A program made the translations under genes and the position numbers. From positions 434,001 through 498,000 of the forward strand of contig NZ_BNAQ01000002.1 of assembly GCF_014653575.1 (NCBI RefSeq): a DNA stretch of 64,000 nucleotides, in the 5' to 3' direction. Shown here in pieces: positions 9,831 through 18,435 of this stretch. This DNA comes from Sphingomonas glacialis. GTDB taxonomy: Bacteria; Pseudomonadota; Alphaproteobacteria; Sphingomonadales; Sphingomonadaceae. The notes under the pieces were generated by a model, which was given only the letters and a program-made list of their open reading frames with translations, searched no databases and was not told the origin of the DNA. Position 1 is the first letter of the stretch, and every line of letters starts with the position of its first letter.

Positions 9831-11275
9831 ACCTGCAGCTGACCCAGGCCTGGATCGCCGCCGCCCTGACCGCCGCGATCGCCTTCATCACCTATCTCAA
9901 ATGCCGCGGCGAGGCGCGCCACGCAGGCAACAGCAACAAGGAATTCTTCCTCGCCGGCGGCGGGCTGTCCTGGCTCTACATCGCTGGCTCGATCACCATC
10001 ACCAATTTGTCGACCGACCAGTTGCTCGGGATGAACGGCAACCAGATGGCGTTGCTCGCGTGGTGGGAGCTGTCGGGCGTGGTCGGCCTCAGCATCCTCG
10101 CCTGGGTGTTCCTGCCGATCTATTATCGCAACGACTGCACCACCGTAACCGAGCTGCTCGAAAAGAAATATGGCGACAAGAACGTCCGCGCGGTGATCGC
10201 CGCGATGTTCCTGTTCGGCAATATCGCGGTGTTCCAGCCGATCGTGCTCTATTCGGGCGCGCTGATGATGAAGTCGATGTTCGCGCTGCCGATTCCGACC
10301 GTGCTGCTGGCGGCGATCTTCGGGGTGGCCGGGTCGCTCTATGCGATCTTCGGGGGCCTGCGCGCCGCGGCGGTGGTCGATACCTATAGCGGCATCCTGC
10401 TGCTGTTCATGGCGATGCTCGTCGTGTTCCTGTCGCTCGCCGCGATCCACTGGGACTTTTCAGGCATTCCGCCCGAACGGATCTCGATGATCGGCGGCCC
10501 GGATTCGCCGATCCCCTGGCCAACGCTGCTGACGGGGATGATCTTCATCCAGACCTTCTACTGGTCGACCAACCAGACGATCACGCAGCGCGCGATGGCC
10601 GCACCGAACCTGCGCGAGGCGCAGAAGGGCGTGGTCGCGGCGACGGTGATCCGGTTGCTGGTGGTGCCGGCGATCGTCGTCATTCCCGGCGTGGTGTCGT
10701 ACAAGCTGTTCGGCCATCTCGGCGATGCGGCGTATGGCAAGATCGTGTGGCACGTGCTGCCCAACTGGTTGTCGGGCATCTTCGCCGCGGCAATCGCATC
10801 GGCGGTGCTGGCGCATTTCACCAGCCTGCTCAATTCGTCGGCTGCGCTCTACGTCTGCGACATTCACGAGAAGTTCGTGAATCCCAACCCCAATGTCGCC
10901 AAGCTCAATCTGTGGAGCATCGTCGGCTTCGTGATCCTCGCGATCGCGATCGTGCCGTTCTACGACGGCGCGCCGAGCATCATCAACCTGGTGCAGCAGC
11001 TCAACGGGCTGATCTCGATGCCGGTGCTGTCGGTTTTCGTGGTGGCGCTCCTGTTCCGCGGGGTCGATCCGCGCGCGGCGATCTCGGGGATGCTGTTCGG
11101 CCTTGCGCTTTATGGCTTCTCGACCTTCGTCTGGTCGCCGCTGCACTATATCCACATGATGGCGGTGACGCTGTTCGCAAGCGTCGGCGTCGCGCTGGCG
11201 GTCAATCGGCTGGTGCTGGGTGGACGGGCGACGCTGCTGATCGGCTCGGCCCGTCGGGCGCGGGCCGCGGCATAG
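9827..11275 (+). CDS. Sodium/sugar symporter, SSS family (SglT-like)
   Basis: Na+-coupled solute symporter of 482 residues with about thirteen membrane segments. The SSS signature region is seen in FFLAGGGLSWLYIAGSITI and NLSTDQLLGMNGNQM, and the Na+/sugar part in IFIQTFYWSTNQTITQRAM, very like sodium/galactose and glucose carriers. The start at 9827 overlaps the hydrolase stop (ATGA), making a three-gene operon of beta-galactosidase, hydrolase and transporter. Its role is therefore inner-membrane uptake of galactose or a galactoside. The exact sugar is inferred from context. The operon probably ends at the palindromic repeat that follows. Confidence 0.88.
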   Translation: MNLQLTQAWIAAALTAAIAFITYLKCRGEARHAGNSNKEFFLAGGGLSWLYIAGSITITNLSTDQLLGMNGNQMALLAWWELSGVVGLSILAWVFLPIYYRNDCTTVTELLEKKYGDKNVRAVIAAMFLFGNIAVFQPIVLYSGALMMKSMFALPIPTVLLAAIFGVAGSLYAIFGGLRAAAVVDTYSGILLLFMAMLVVFLSLAAIHWDFSGIPPERISMIGGPDSPIPWPTLLTGMIFIQTFYWSTNQTITQRAMAAPNLREAQKGVVAATVIRLLVVPAIVVIPGVVSYKLFGHLGDAAYGKIVWHVLPNWLSGIFAAAIASAVLAHFTSLLNSSAALYVCDIHEKFVNPNPNVAKLNLWSIVGFVILAIAIVPFYDGAPSIINLVQQLNGLISMPVLSVFVVALLFRGVDPRAAISGMLFGLALYGFSTFVWSPLHYIHMMAVTLFASVGVALAVNRLVLGGRATLLIGSARRARAAA

Positions 11276-11316
11276 GATCCGGGACGACTCTTCGGGCTTG
11301 ATAGAGGCGCTTCGGT

Positions 11317-11420
11317 CTCCCCTCCCTGGAAGGGAGGGGTCGGGGGCGGGTCGGCATAAGGCGGGCGTGACGCGCGACTGGAAGCCCACCCACCCCCTGC
11401 CCCTCCCTCTCAGGGAGAAG
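11317..11420. repeat. REP-like inverted doublet
   Basis: Two G/C-rich palindromes face each other. The left one is CCCCTCCCT-GGA-AGGGAGGGG (11319-11339) followed by a G-rich stretch; the right one ends in CTCCCT-CTC-AGGGAG (11403-11417), preceded by the complementary C-rich stretch. Together they can fold into a larger cruciform or mRNA stem. It lies between the symporter stop and the opposing receptor gene, where it may serve as a 3' end for the plus-strand operon. Confidence 0.7.
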
Positions 11421-11493
11421 AGTCGCAGCGGCCTCCCGGCCCTCCGATAACAGACCGCCCGAGGACGCTGTTCGCGTCGCTGCACACACGAAA

Positions 11494-11522
11494 ACGGGGC
11501 CGGCGCATCGCGCCGGCCCCGT
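11494..11522 (-). terminator. Rho-independent terminator of the receptor gene
   Basis: A perfect 13-base stem with a 3-base loop (ACGGGGCCGGCGC, ATC, then its complement). Read on the minus strand it is followed by TTTT, placed 21 bases after the stop of the TonB-dependent receptor. Confidence 0.85.
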
Positions 11523-11543
11523 AGTCTTGCCACCCTGCCCTGC

Positions 11544-14375
11544 TCAGAAGTTCAGGCGGAACCCGATATCGTAGCGCGGCCCGGTGTTCTGATAGTTCAG
11601 CACCTGATTGTCGAAGCGCCCGGTCGTGACGTACTTGGCGTTGAACAGGTTGGTGCCCTCGATGAAGATCTGCGCATTCTCGGTGACGCTGTAGGCGGCA
11701 CTGCCGTCGAACTGACCATAGGTCCGCACGAACACCGGCTCGTTGCCCGGGCCACCCGCAAGCGTCTGCAGGAACTTCTCGCGGCGGTTATAGGCGATCC
11801 GCGCCGACACGCCGTATTTCTCGTAGAAGACCGTCGCATTCTGCGAATTGCCGATCCCCTCGGCGGCGAACGACTGGTTGGTCTTGGTGACGTCGAACGG
11901 CCGGTTGCTGCTGACGAAGGTCGCGTTTGCCTGCACGCCAAAACCGCTCAGGAAACCCGGCGCCCAGTCGAGCGAGTGCACCGCGTTCAGCTCGAGCCCG
12001 CGAATGTCGAGCGAACCGCCGTTGCGCGGCCGCTTGACGCTGAACGTCGCCGATTTCCCGCTGACGAACTGACCCGAGATGTTCTGCGCGTTGGCGATCG
12101 TGAAGACTTCGGGCGCGAACACCTGGGTGATGAAATCCTCGACATGCTTGTAGAACACCGCCGCCGACAGCGTCGTCGTCCGCGTCGGATAGAATTCGAA
12201 CGACAGGTCGAAGTTGGTCGCCCGGTACGGCTTCAGGTCGGGATTGCCGCCAGCGGCCGTCAGCGTTGCCGGGCGCAGCGTGGTATAGGTGAGACTCGGC
12301 GCGAGATCGCTGAGCGCGGGACGGGTGAGCGACTTGTACGCCGCGAAACGCGCCTGGAACTTCGGCGCCAGATTCACCCGCACGTTCAGATTGGGGAGGA
12401 AGGTGTCGTAGGACGACGACTTGTCGATGCTCACCGCAGCGCCGTTATTGGCGTAGACGCCGGTGTAGATCGTCGGATCGTTCTGCACCAGATCGAGCAA
12501 TTGCTGCTGCTGGCCGAACGAGCGAACCTCGGTATGTTCGTAGCGCGCGCCGATGTTGACGAACCATGGCACGCCGCCCAGATCGCCTGCGAAATCGACG
12601 TCGGCATAGCCTGCGTAGACGACTTCCTTGACTTGCGTCGATGGCTGCGGCGTCGCGGCATAGCCGTTGCTCGCGGCGTAAAGCGCCCCGATCGTGCCGG
12701 GGCGGAGGCCGCGCGCCGCATCGATCGCCAGCGTCGCCGCCGGGCTGGTGAGGAACTTCAAATACGCTTGCGGATCGAACTGCAGGAAGGTGGTGGGAAC
12801 GGCGCCGCCACCGAACGATTGCACCGTGAACGGTGACAGCAGCGAAGGGTCTGCCGGGGTCAGATAGCCGCAATAGAAACAGCCGATGTTCGGGTTCGAC
12901 GCGATCGGCACGTCGGTCTTGTCGCGCGCCGTGCGCATCAGGCCGAAGCGCAGCGTCTTGAGCGCGCCCGATTCCGCCTTCCACTCGGTATTGAGGCGAT
13001 ATTCGGTGACCTTCTCGGTCACGTCGTCGCCGCCGATGCCGGCGATGTGCGTCCGCCCGAGCGCCGGGTTGGTCAGCGCGCCGGCCGAATAGCCGAAGGT
13101 CGAGGGAATGCCATTCCCCGTCGGCGCCTTGAAGCTGTACTGCGTCGGCGTGCCGATCACGACGAAATAGCCCTTGCCGCCGGCCGAATTCTTGGCGCGC
13201 GACTGGCTCGCATCGAGCACCACCTTGACCGACTCGCTCGGGCGCCATTCGACATTGCCGCCGAATTCATAGGTCGTCGTATCGCGGACCGACCCCGACG
13301 AGACGAAATCGGCATTGCCGTTGGTGGTGAGCGACGTGATCGTCCGGTTGCTGTCGATCGTCGCCGCGGTGTAGCTCGAGGGTTCGAACCAGCTGCCGAG
13401 CGCATGGCCTTGCTGGTCGCTCTTGAACCGGTTGTAGAGGCCGTCGACGGTGAAGGTCAGTTCGTCGCTCGGCGCATATTGCGCGACGAGCGTCGCGCCG
13501 AGGCGGGTGCGCCGGTCGACCGTATTGCCGATCGCCTGGGTGCGCGGGGCATAGACATTGGTGTAGATCGGCGCGTTGACCGGCCCGACGGACTGGCCCG
13601 GCAGATAGCCGTCATCGGTGATCGCATCGACCGAGGCGATGCGGCGCTGATAGGAGAGCGACGCGAGGATGCCGAGCTTGCCGTCGGCGAAGGTATCGCT
13701 GAGCAACTTGAACAGCTGCGGCGTCGCCTTCTTGCTGTTCTTTTCGTACAGCCCCTTGGCGACGAAGACGCCCTTGAATCCCTTGAGATCGAGCGGACGC
13801 GGCGTCTGGACGTTGATCGTCGCGCCGATACCGCCGCCCTGCAGCGGCGCCTGCGTGCTCTTGTACACTTGCGCACCGCTGATCAGTTCGGCCGGGATGA
13901 GATCGAACGAGAAGGCGCGGCTGTAGCTGTCCGACGCGAAGCTGCGCCCGTTGAACAGCACCGTGTTGAACGCCGGCCCGAGGCCGCGCACCGTGACGCG
14001 CTGGCCCTCGCCATTGCTGCGGTCGATCGCGACGCCGGGAATACGCTGCAGCGACTCAGCGACGTTGGCATCGGGGAACTTGCCGAGATCCTCGGACGAG
14101 ATCGCATCGAGGATACCCGAGGCATTGCGCTTCTGCGCCGCCGACGAGGCAAGGCTGGCGCGAATGCCGGTCACGACGATGTCCTCGGCGGTAGCCTCCG
14201 CCACATCCTGTTGTGCGGTCGGCGCGGTAGCGGCGGGGGCCTGTGCTGCCGACGGCGCCTGCTGCGCCAGCGCCGGCGTGGTGGCGGCAAACAGTGCGAA
14301 GACCGCGATGCCCGATCCGCCCATCACCCGTGCGATACGCCGTTCAATGGACGTCGCGCCTGAAAAACCAGACAT
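11544..14375 (-). CDS. TonB-dependent receptor, oligosaccharide type
   Basis: Outer-membrane active transporter of 943 residues. It has a signal peptide (cleavage near TTPALAQ), a TonB box-like EDIVVTGIR, a plug domain with SSEDLGKFPDANVAESLQRI, PGVAIDR and RVTVRGLGP, then the barrel ending RYDIGFRLNF with terminal Phe. The DLGKFPDANVAESLQRIPGV form is typical of the carbohydrate receptors of sphingomonads and xanthomonads. With the halogenase next door and galactosidases upstream it probably imports a galactose-containing oligosaccharide. It is divergent from the halogenase gene, and the 133-base gap holds two dyads like those before the galactosidases. A strong terminator follows. Confidence 0.92.
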   Translation of the reverse strand: MSGFSGATSIERRIARVMGGSGIAVFALFAATTPALAQQAPSAAQAPAATAPTAQQDVAEATAEDIVVTGIRASLASSAAQKRNASGILDAISSEDLGKFPDANVAESLQRIPGVAIDRSNGEGQRVTVRGLGPAFNTVLFNGRSFASDSYSRAFSFDLIPAELISGAQVYKSTQAPLQGGGIGATINVQTPRPLDLKGFKGVFVAKGLYEKNSKKATPQLFKLLSDTFADGKLGILASLSYQRRIASVDAITDDGYLPGQSVGPVNAPIYTNVYAPRTQAIGNTVDRRTRLGATLVAQYAPSDELTFTVDGLYNRFKSDQQGHALGSWFEPSSYTAATIDSNRTITSLTTNGNADFVSSGSVRDTTTYEFGGNVEWRPSESVKVVLDASQSRAKNSAGGKGYFVVIGTPTQYSFKAPTGNGIPSTFGYSAGALTNPALGRTHIAGIGGDDVTEKVTEYRLNTEWKAESGALKTLRFGLMRTARDKTDVPIASNPNIGCFYCGYLTPADPSLLSPFTVQSFGGGAVPTTFLQFDPQAYLKFLTSPAATLAIDAARGLRPGTIGALYAASNGYAATPQPSTQVKEVVYAGYADVDFAGDLGGVPWFVNIGARYEHTEVRSFGQQQQLLDLVQNDPTIYTGVYANNGAAVSIDKSSSYDTFLPNLNVRVNLAPKFQARFAAYKSLTRPALSDLAPSLTYTTLRPATLTAAGGNPDLKPYRATNFDLSFEFYPTRTTTLSAAVFYKHVEDFITQVFAPEVFTIANAQNISGQFVSGKSATFSVKRPRNGGSLDIRGLELNAVHSLDWAPGFLSGFGVQANATFVSSNRPFDVTKTNQSFAAEGIGNSQNATVFYEKYGVSARIAYNRREKFLQTLAGGPGNEPVFVRTYGQFDGSAAYSVTENAQIFIEGTNLFNAKYVTTGRFDNQVLNYQNTGPRYDIGFRLNF

Positions 14376-14439
14376 ATACCCTCTCCCCTTTATGTGTTTT
14401 TCGTATCACTGCACGAATTTAACATGGAAATGATATTGC

Positions 14440-14473
14440 ATTTGTCCGGTTAATCAAGCGTCTTTCTGACACC
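14440..14473. promoter_or_regulatory. Second pair of galactosidase-type dyads
   Basis: ATTTGTCCGGTTAAT (14440-14454) resembles the palindrome ATTTATCCGATAAAT at 6430, and TCTTTCTGACACCG (14461-14474) resembles TTTTTCTGACAACG at 6391. Both lie in the gap between the divergent receptor and halogenase genes. The order of the two motifs is reversed relative to the galactosidase promoter and the spacing is shorter. This is a candidate operator for the nearby GntR protein. Confidence 0.5.
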
Positions 14474-14508
14474 GTAATCACAGCTATAGTGGGCGCAGGG
14501 AGAGTGGC

Positions 14509-16083
14509 ATGGAAACGCAGCAAGGCGAGGCCCGAACAGGCGCGATCCGGACGATCGTGGTGGTCGGCGGTGGTTCGGCAGGGTGGATCGCGGCGGCGCG
14601 GCTGGCGGCGCGCCACGCCCGCGGCACCGACGACATCGTCGTCAAGCTCGTCGAATCCTCGACCGTCCCGACGATCGGCGTCGGCGAGGGCACCTGGCCG
14701 ACGATGCGCAACACGCTCGCCAAGATCGGCATCGGCGAAACCGACTTCCTGCGGTCGTGCGACGCGGCCTTCAAACAGGGGGCGCAGTTCGTCGGCTGGA
14801 AGGACGGGTCGCCGGGCGATGCCTATTACCACCCGCTCAATCCCCCGGCGGGGGCGACCGAGGTCAATCTGTCGCCGCATTGGCAGCATCTCGCCGGCGC
14901 GGCGCCCGATCGGGCATTTGCCGACTGGGCCGATTTCCAGGCCGCGCTGTGCGATGCGGGGCTTGCGCCCAAGACGATCACCGCGCCCGAATATGGCGGT
15001 GTCGCCAATTACGCCTACCATCTCGACGCAGGCAAGTTCGCTACGCTGCTGCGCGACCACGCGGTTGGCAGGCTCGGGGTCGAGCACATCGTCGCCGATG
15101 TCACCGGCGTGACGATGGCCGACAATGGCGACATTGCGCGCCTCGAACTGGCCGATGGCGGCAGCGTGGCGGGGGATCTGTTCGTCGACTGCACGGGATT
15201 TGCCGCGCTGCTGATCGGCAAGGTCTATGACGTCCCGTTCCGGTCGTGTCGCGACGTCCTGTTCGCCGATCGCGCGATCGCGATGCAAGTGCCCTATGCC
15301 GAGGAGGACGCGCCGATCACCAGCCACACCGTGTCGACCGCGCAGGACGCCGGCTGGATCTGGGACATCGGCCTGTGGGCGCGGCGCGGCACCGGCTATG
15401 TCTATAGCAGCGCACATATCGACGACGATGCGGCGGAAGCCGCCTTGCGCGCCTATGTCGGCCCCGCCGCCGAACAATTGTCGGCCCGGCGGATCACGAT
15501 CGAGGCGGGCCACCGCGAGCGCTTCTGGCAGAACAATTGCGTTGCGGTCGGGCTGTCGGCGGGGTTCCTCGAACCGCTCGAAGCATCCGCGCTGATGCTG
15601 ATCGAGGCATCGATGGACGCGATCGCCGATCGCTTGCCGCGCACCCGCGCCGCAATGGACACCGCCGCCCGCCAGTTCAACGAATCGTTCACCCACCATT
15701 GGGCGCGGATCATCGAATTCCTGAAGCTGCATTATGCGATCACCAAGCGCGTCGACACCGCGTTCTGGCGCGACAATGCCGCGGCGCGTTCGATCCCGGA
15801 TTCGCTCAAGGAACGGCTCGCGCTGTGGCGGGAGCATCCGCCGGCGCCGCAGGACTTCGCCCATGCACGCGAAGTGTTCTCCTGGCCGAGCTATCAATAT
15901 GTCCTGCACGGCATGGGCTTCGAGACGCACTATCCGGCCATTGCCGCGACGACTCCCGACGCAGCGATCGCGCGGCGCTGGACGGGGCGGATCGAGCGGA
16001 TGCGCGCCGATGCGGTGGCGCAGATGCCACGCAATCGCGACCTGCTGCGCGCGATCCGCGAACACGGGCTGCAGGCGGTATGA
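14509..16083 (+). CDS. Tryptophan halogenase-family flavoprotein
   Basis: FAD-dependent monooxygenase-like protein of 524 residues in the PrnA/tryptophan 7-halogenase family. The dinucleotide site is VVVGGGSAGWIAA (residues 17-29) and the family motif GVGEGTWPTM follows. Lys89 in AAFKQGAQF matches the catalytic lysine, and the Glu of GFLEPLEAS (355-358) is kept. The halogenase signature WxWxIP reads WIWDIG (283-288), with Gly in place of Pro. Such genes beside sugar TonB receptors are common in sphingomonads and Caulobacter, and their substrate is not established. The ATGA overlap with the SapC gene indicates co-translation. Real halogenation is uncertain. Confidence 0.88.
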   Translation: METQQGEARTGAIRTIVVVGGGSAGWIAAARLAARHARGTDDIVVKLVESSTVPTIGVGEGTWPTMRNTLAKIGIGETDFLRSCDAAFKQGAQFVGWKDGSPGDAYYHPLNPPAGATEVNLSPHWQHLAGAAPDRAFADWADFQAALCDAGLAPKTITAPEYGGVANYAYHLDAGKFATLLRDHAVGRLGVEHIVADVTGVTMADNGDIARLELADGGSVAGDLFVDCTGFAALLIGKVYDVPFRSCRDVLFADRAIAMQVPYAEEDAPITSHTVSTAQDAGWIWDIGLWARRGTGYVYSSAHIDDDAAEAALRAYVGPAAEQLSARRITIEAGHRERFWQNNCVAVGLSAGFLEPLEASALMLIEASMDAIADRLPRTRAAMDTAARQFNESFTHHWARIIEFLKLHYAITKRVDTAFWRDNAAARSIPDSLKERLALWREHPPAPQDFAHAREVFSWPSYQYVLHGMGFETHYPAIAATTPDAAIARRWTGRIERMRADAVAQMPRNRDLLRAIREHGLQAV

Positions 16084-16802
16084 GCCGCATCGTGATGCTC
16101 GATCCCATGCGCCATCATGCGCTCCACAGCGATGCGATGGCGGGTGCGGCCGCGCGGCAGTTCGTCCAGATCGGCCTGTCGGAAATCGCGCTCGCCGCCG
16201 CCGACATGCCGCTGTGCCTGGTCAAGGATGCGCAGACCGGCCGCTTCACGCTGATCGCGTTGCTCGGGCTGATCGAGCCGCGCAACCTGTTCTGGCACGA
16301 CGGGGAAATGCGGGCGACCTATCTGCCGCGCGCCGCCTCGCTGACGGGCTTCCGGCTCGATGCGGCGGGGGCCGGCGGGCTGGCGGTCGACGAAGCCGAT
16401 CCGGCGATGGGCGCGCGGGGCGAAGCGCTGTTCGCGGCCGACCGGTCTCCTGCGCCGATCCTGGCAGACATCCGCGCCGGTTTGGAGCGGATCGTTGCCG
16501 ACATCGCCGCGGCGCAGGCGCTGATCGACGACTATGCCCGGCTGCGGGTGATCCGGCCGCTGTCGATCACGCTCCAGCTGAGCGACGGGCGCGAGCATGT
16601 CGTTGCCGGGCTTTACGGTCTCGACGAGGAGGCGCTGGCGGCGCTCGACGATGCGACCGTGGTGGCGCTGCACCGCGCCGACCAGCTCGCGCCGGCGGCG
16701 GTGATGGCCGCCTCGCTCGCGCAGGTCGAGCGACTGCGCCAGCTCCACAATGCAACGCACGCGCGCCAGATCGCGGCATACCAGATCGCGTTCACGGATT
16801 GA
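16080..16802 (+). CDS. SapC-family protein
   Basis: A 240-residue soluble protein matching the SapC family (PF07277) found next to TonB receptors and tryptophan halogenases in sphingomonads and Caulobacter. Recognisable parts are the N-terminal FVQIGLSEIALAAADMPLCL, then FTLIALLGLIEPRNLFW and the C-terminal GREHVVAGLYGLDEEAL. There is no signal peptide or membrane segment. The start overlaps the halogenase stop as ATGA, so the two probably act together. The biochemical role is unknown; the name comes from a Campylobacter S-layer locus and should not be taken as function. Confidence 0.82.
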   Translation: MSRIVMLDPMRHHALHSDAMAGAAARQFVQIGLSEIALAAADMPLCLVKDAQTGRFTLIALLGLIEPRNLFWHDGEMRATYLPRAASLTGFRLDAAGAGGLAVDEADPAMGARGEALFAADRSPAPILADIRAGLERIVADIAAAQALIDDYARLRVIRPLSITLQLSDGREHVVAGLYGLDEEALAALDDATVVALHRADQLAPAAVMAASLAQVERLRQLHNATHARQIAAYQIAFTD

Positions 16803-16914
16803 CCGCGATCCTTCCGCTCCGGTGGCGGTTGCCGCGCGCGCCGGCTGCGGCGCCGTGCGCCACGGGCGTTGTCATCGCTTTCCGCGCTCTTATGGTCATG
16901 GCAAAGACGGAGCG

Positions 16915-17658
16915 ATGACATTGACCGAAGAAGGGCGGTATCTGCCCGCACATATCTGCATCGCCAGGACATGGGGCGTGGCGATCGTCACCGGGGTCCA
17001 CGCGCCCGGCTCCACCTTGCCCGGCGAGATCGAGATCGCCGCGCAGCACGGCGTATCGCGCAGCGTGATCCGCGAGGCGCTGCGCGTCCTCGGCGCCAAG
17101 GGTCTCATCGAAAGTCGCCCCAAGACCGGGACCCGCGTCCGCGACCGCGCCGGATGGAATCTGCTCGACCCCGAACTGCTCGGCTGGATGTTCGAGGGCG
17201 TGCCCCCGCGCCATTTCGTGCAAAGCCTGTTTCAACTGCGCATGATCGTCGAACCCGCCGCGGCCGAGATCGCGGCGAACGAGCGCACCGCGCAGCAATT
17301 GTCCCGCATGGGCCATTGTCTCGAACTCATGGCGGAACACGGCCTCGCCACCGCGGTCGGGCAGAAGGCGGACCAGCAGTTCCACGCCATCATGCTCGAG
17401 GCGACGCGCAACGAACTGCTCGTCAGCCTCTCCGCCACGATCGCGGCGGCCGTGCGCTGGACGACCTTCTTCAAATATCGGGCGTCCCGCCATCCGCGCG
17501 ACGGATTGCCAGAGCATCGCATCCTGTTCGAGGCGATCGCCAACGCCGATCCGGTCGCGGCGCGGCACACGACCGAAATTTTGGTGCGGCAGGCGCAGCT
17601 CGACACCGAGGCCGCGCTTGGCCCCGGCCCTCAGACCCGACCAACGGCAGAAAAGTGA
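16915..17658 (+). CDS. GntR-family regulator, FadR subfamily (DgoR-like)
   Basis: A 247-residue transcription factor. The N-terminal winged helix is plain: PGSTLPGEIEIAAQHGVSR, SVIREALRVLGAKGLIESR and PKTGTRVR. The all-helical FCD domain (about 85-225) carries the metal-site pattern DQQFHAIMLEATRNELL and the His in PEHRILFEAI. I chose the ATG at 16915 because GGAG precedes it; the open frame upstream lies inside the SapC gene. It is closest in type to sugar-acid regulators such as DgoR and LldR. The position at the end of the halogenase-SapC cluster and the repeated dyads at 6385 and 14440 suggest it controls the whole galactoside locus. Confidence 0.88.
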   Translation: MTLTEEGRYLPAHICIARTWGVAIVTGVHAPGSTLPGEIEIAAQHGVSRSVIREALRVLGAKGLIESRPKTGTRVRDRAGWNLLDPELLGWMFEGVPPRHFVQSLFQLRMIVEPAAAEIAANERTAQQLSRMGHCLELMAEHGLATAVGQKADQQFHAIMLEATRNELLVSLSATIAAAVRWTTFFKYRASRHPRDGLPEHRILFEAIANADPVAARHTTEILVRQAQLDTEAALGPGPQTRPTAEK

Positions 17659-18435
17659 TGGGAACAGCGAAAGGCTTGGTCAACGCCTTCGCAAAAATGG
17701 GGACAGCTTCCCACACCCTCGCCGAACCAAAATCCGGTGTGGCGGTGACCGAGTGTCCGATAGTGTCCCGTGCGCGCCAAGACCGGTCGTTCCGGTCTTC
17801 ACCCGAGCTCATCAATTCTAGCCACTGATCGCAGTTCGCCGGTTCGAACCAGCTCATCGCAGCGAGCGTCGGTGCCATCGGCGGTCCCATGCGGATGGCA
17901 GAGCCCCAGAAACCTTCGCAAGGGTAGGCGCAGCTGCACCGAAATCGGTCGTGAGCTCCGGGAAGGGCCCAGCATCAGCCGACGAACGGCGCGCGCGCGC
18001 ACAGTAGCAGCGAGTCCTGGCGTTCCCGTCGGTAGCGCTCGATCGCCTGACGCAACCTGATTGCCCACGCGCGTGCGAATGCGGGTTCCGCCCTGCATCG
18101 CGATCTCGACGCGCACCTGTTTGGCGTCGGCGCTGGCGCCTGCCATGTCGCCCTTGACGGTATCGAGCGCGGCGAACGCGCGGCAGTCCTCACCGACCGC
18201 AGCGCCTCTGCGTAGCCGGACACGGGCGCACTGGAACAGGGCGCACCGGAACAGGGCGCCGGGACGACGTCTCTCGGACTTCGAGCCTTCGTAATGGCCG
18301 CAAAATGCACCGTGTCGGCCGCTCGTCGCCGCGGTCCGCTATAAAGAAGGATCGGGGATGGTCTGCTTGCCCGCGCCGACGGCGTCGGCACGCCGCGGCA
18401 ACGACCCTCATCCGCCCTGTTTCGAAGGATTGCTC
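17659..18435. other. Long non-coding stretch with degenerate repeat
   Basis: No credible gene in 777 bases; the short open frames here have no family features. It contains one copy of the diverged direct repeat (about 17770-17924) described separately, and the last bases carry the promoter and ribosome site (AAGGA) of the following receptor. It reads like decayed DNA. Confidence 0.6.
17770..17924. repeat. Diverged direct repeat, copy 1
   Basis: A stretch of about 155 bases that can be aligned by eye with about 21573-21730. The best block is 21 identical bases (17825-17845 and 21630-21650), with matching flanks such as CCGGT-TTCCGGT-TTC-ACC upstream and GCGGTC-ATG-GGATG downstream. The two copies bracket the receptor gene at 18436-20931. 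Confidence 0.6.

Noticed and set aside
17471..17890. Minus-strand open frame across the repeat
   Set aside because: It mostly overlaps the GntR gene in antisense, has no domain features, and is not open in the second repeat copy.
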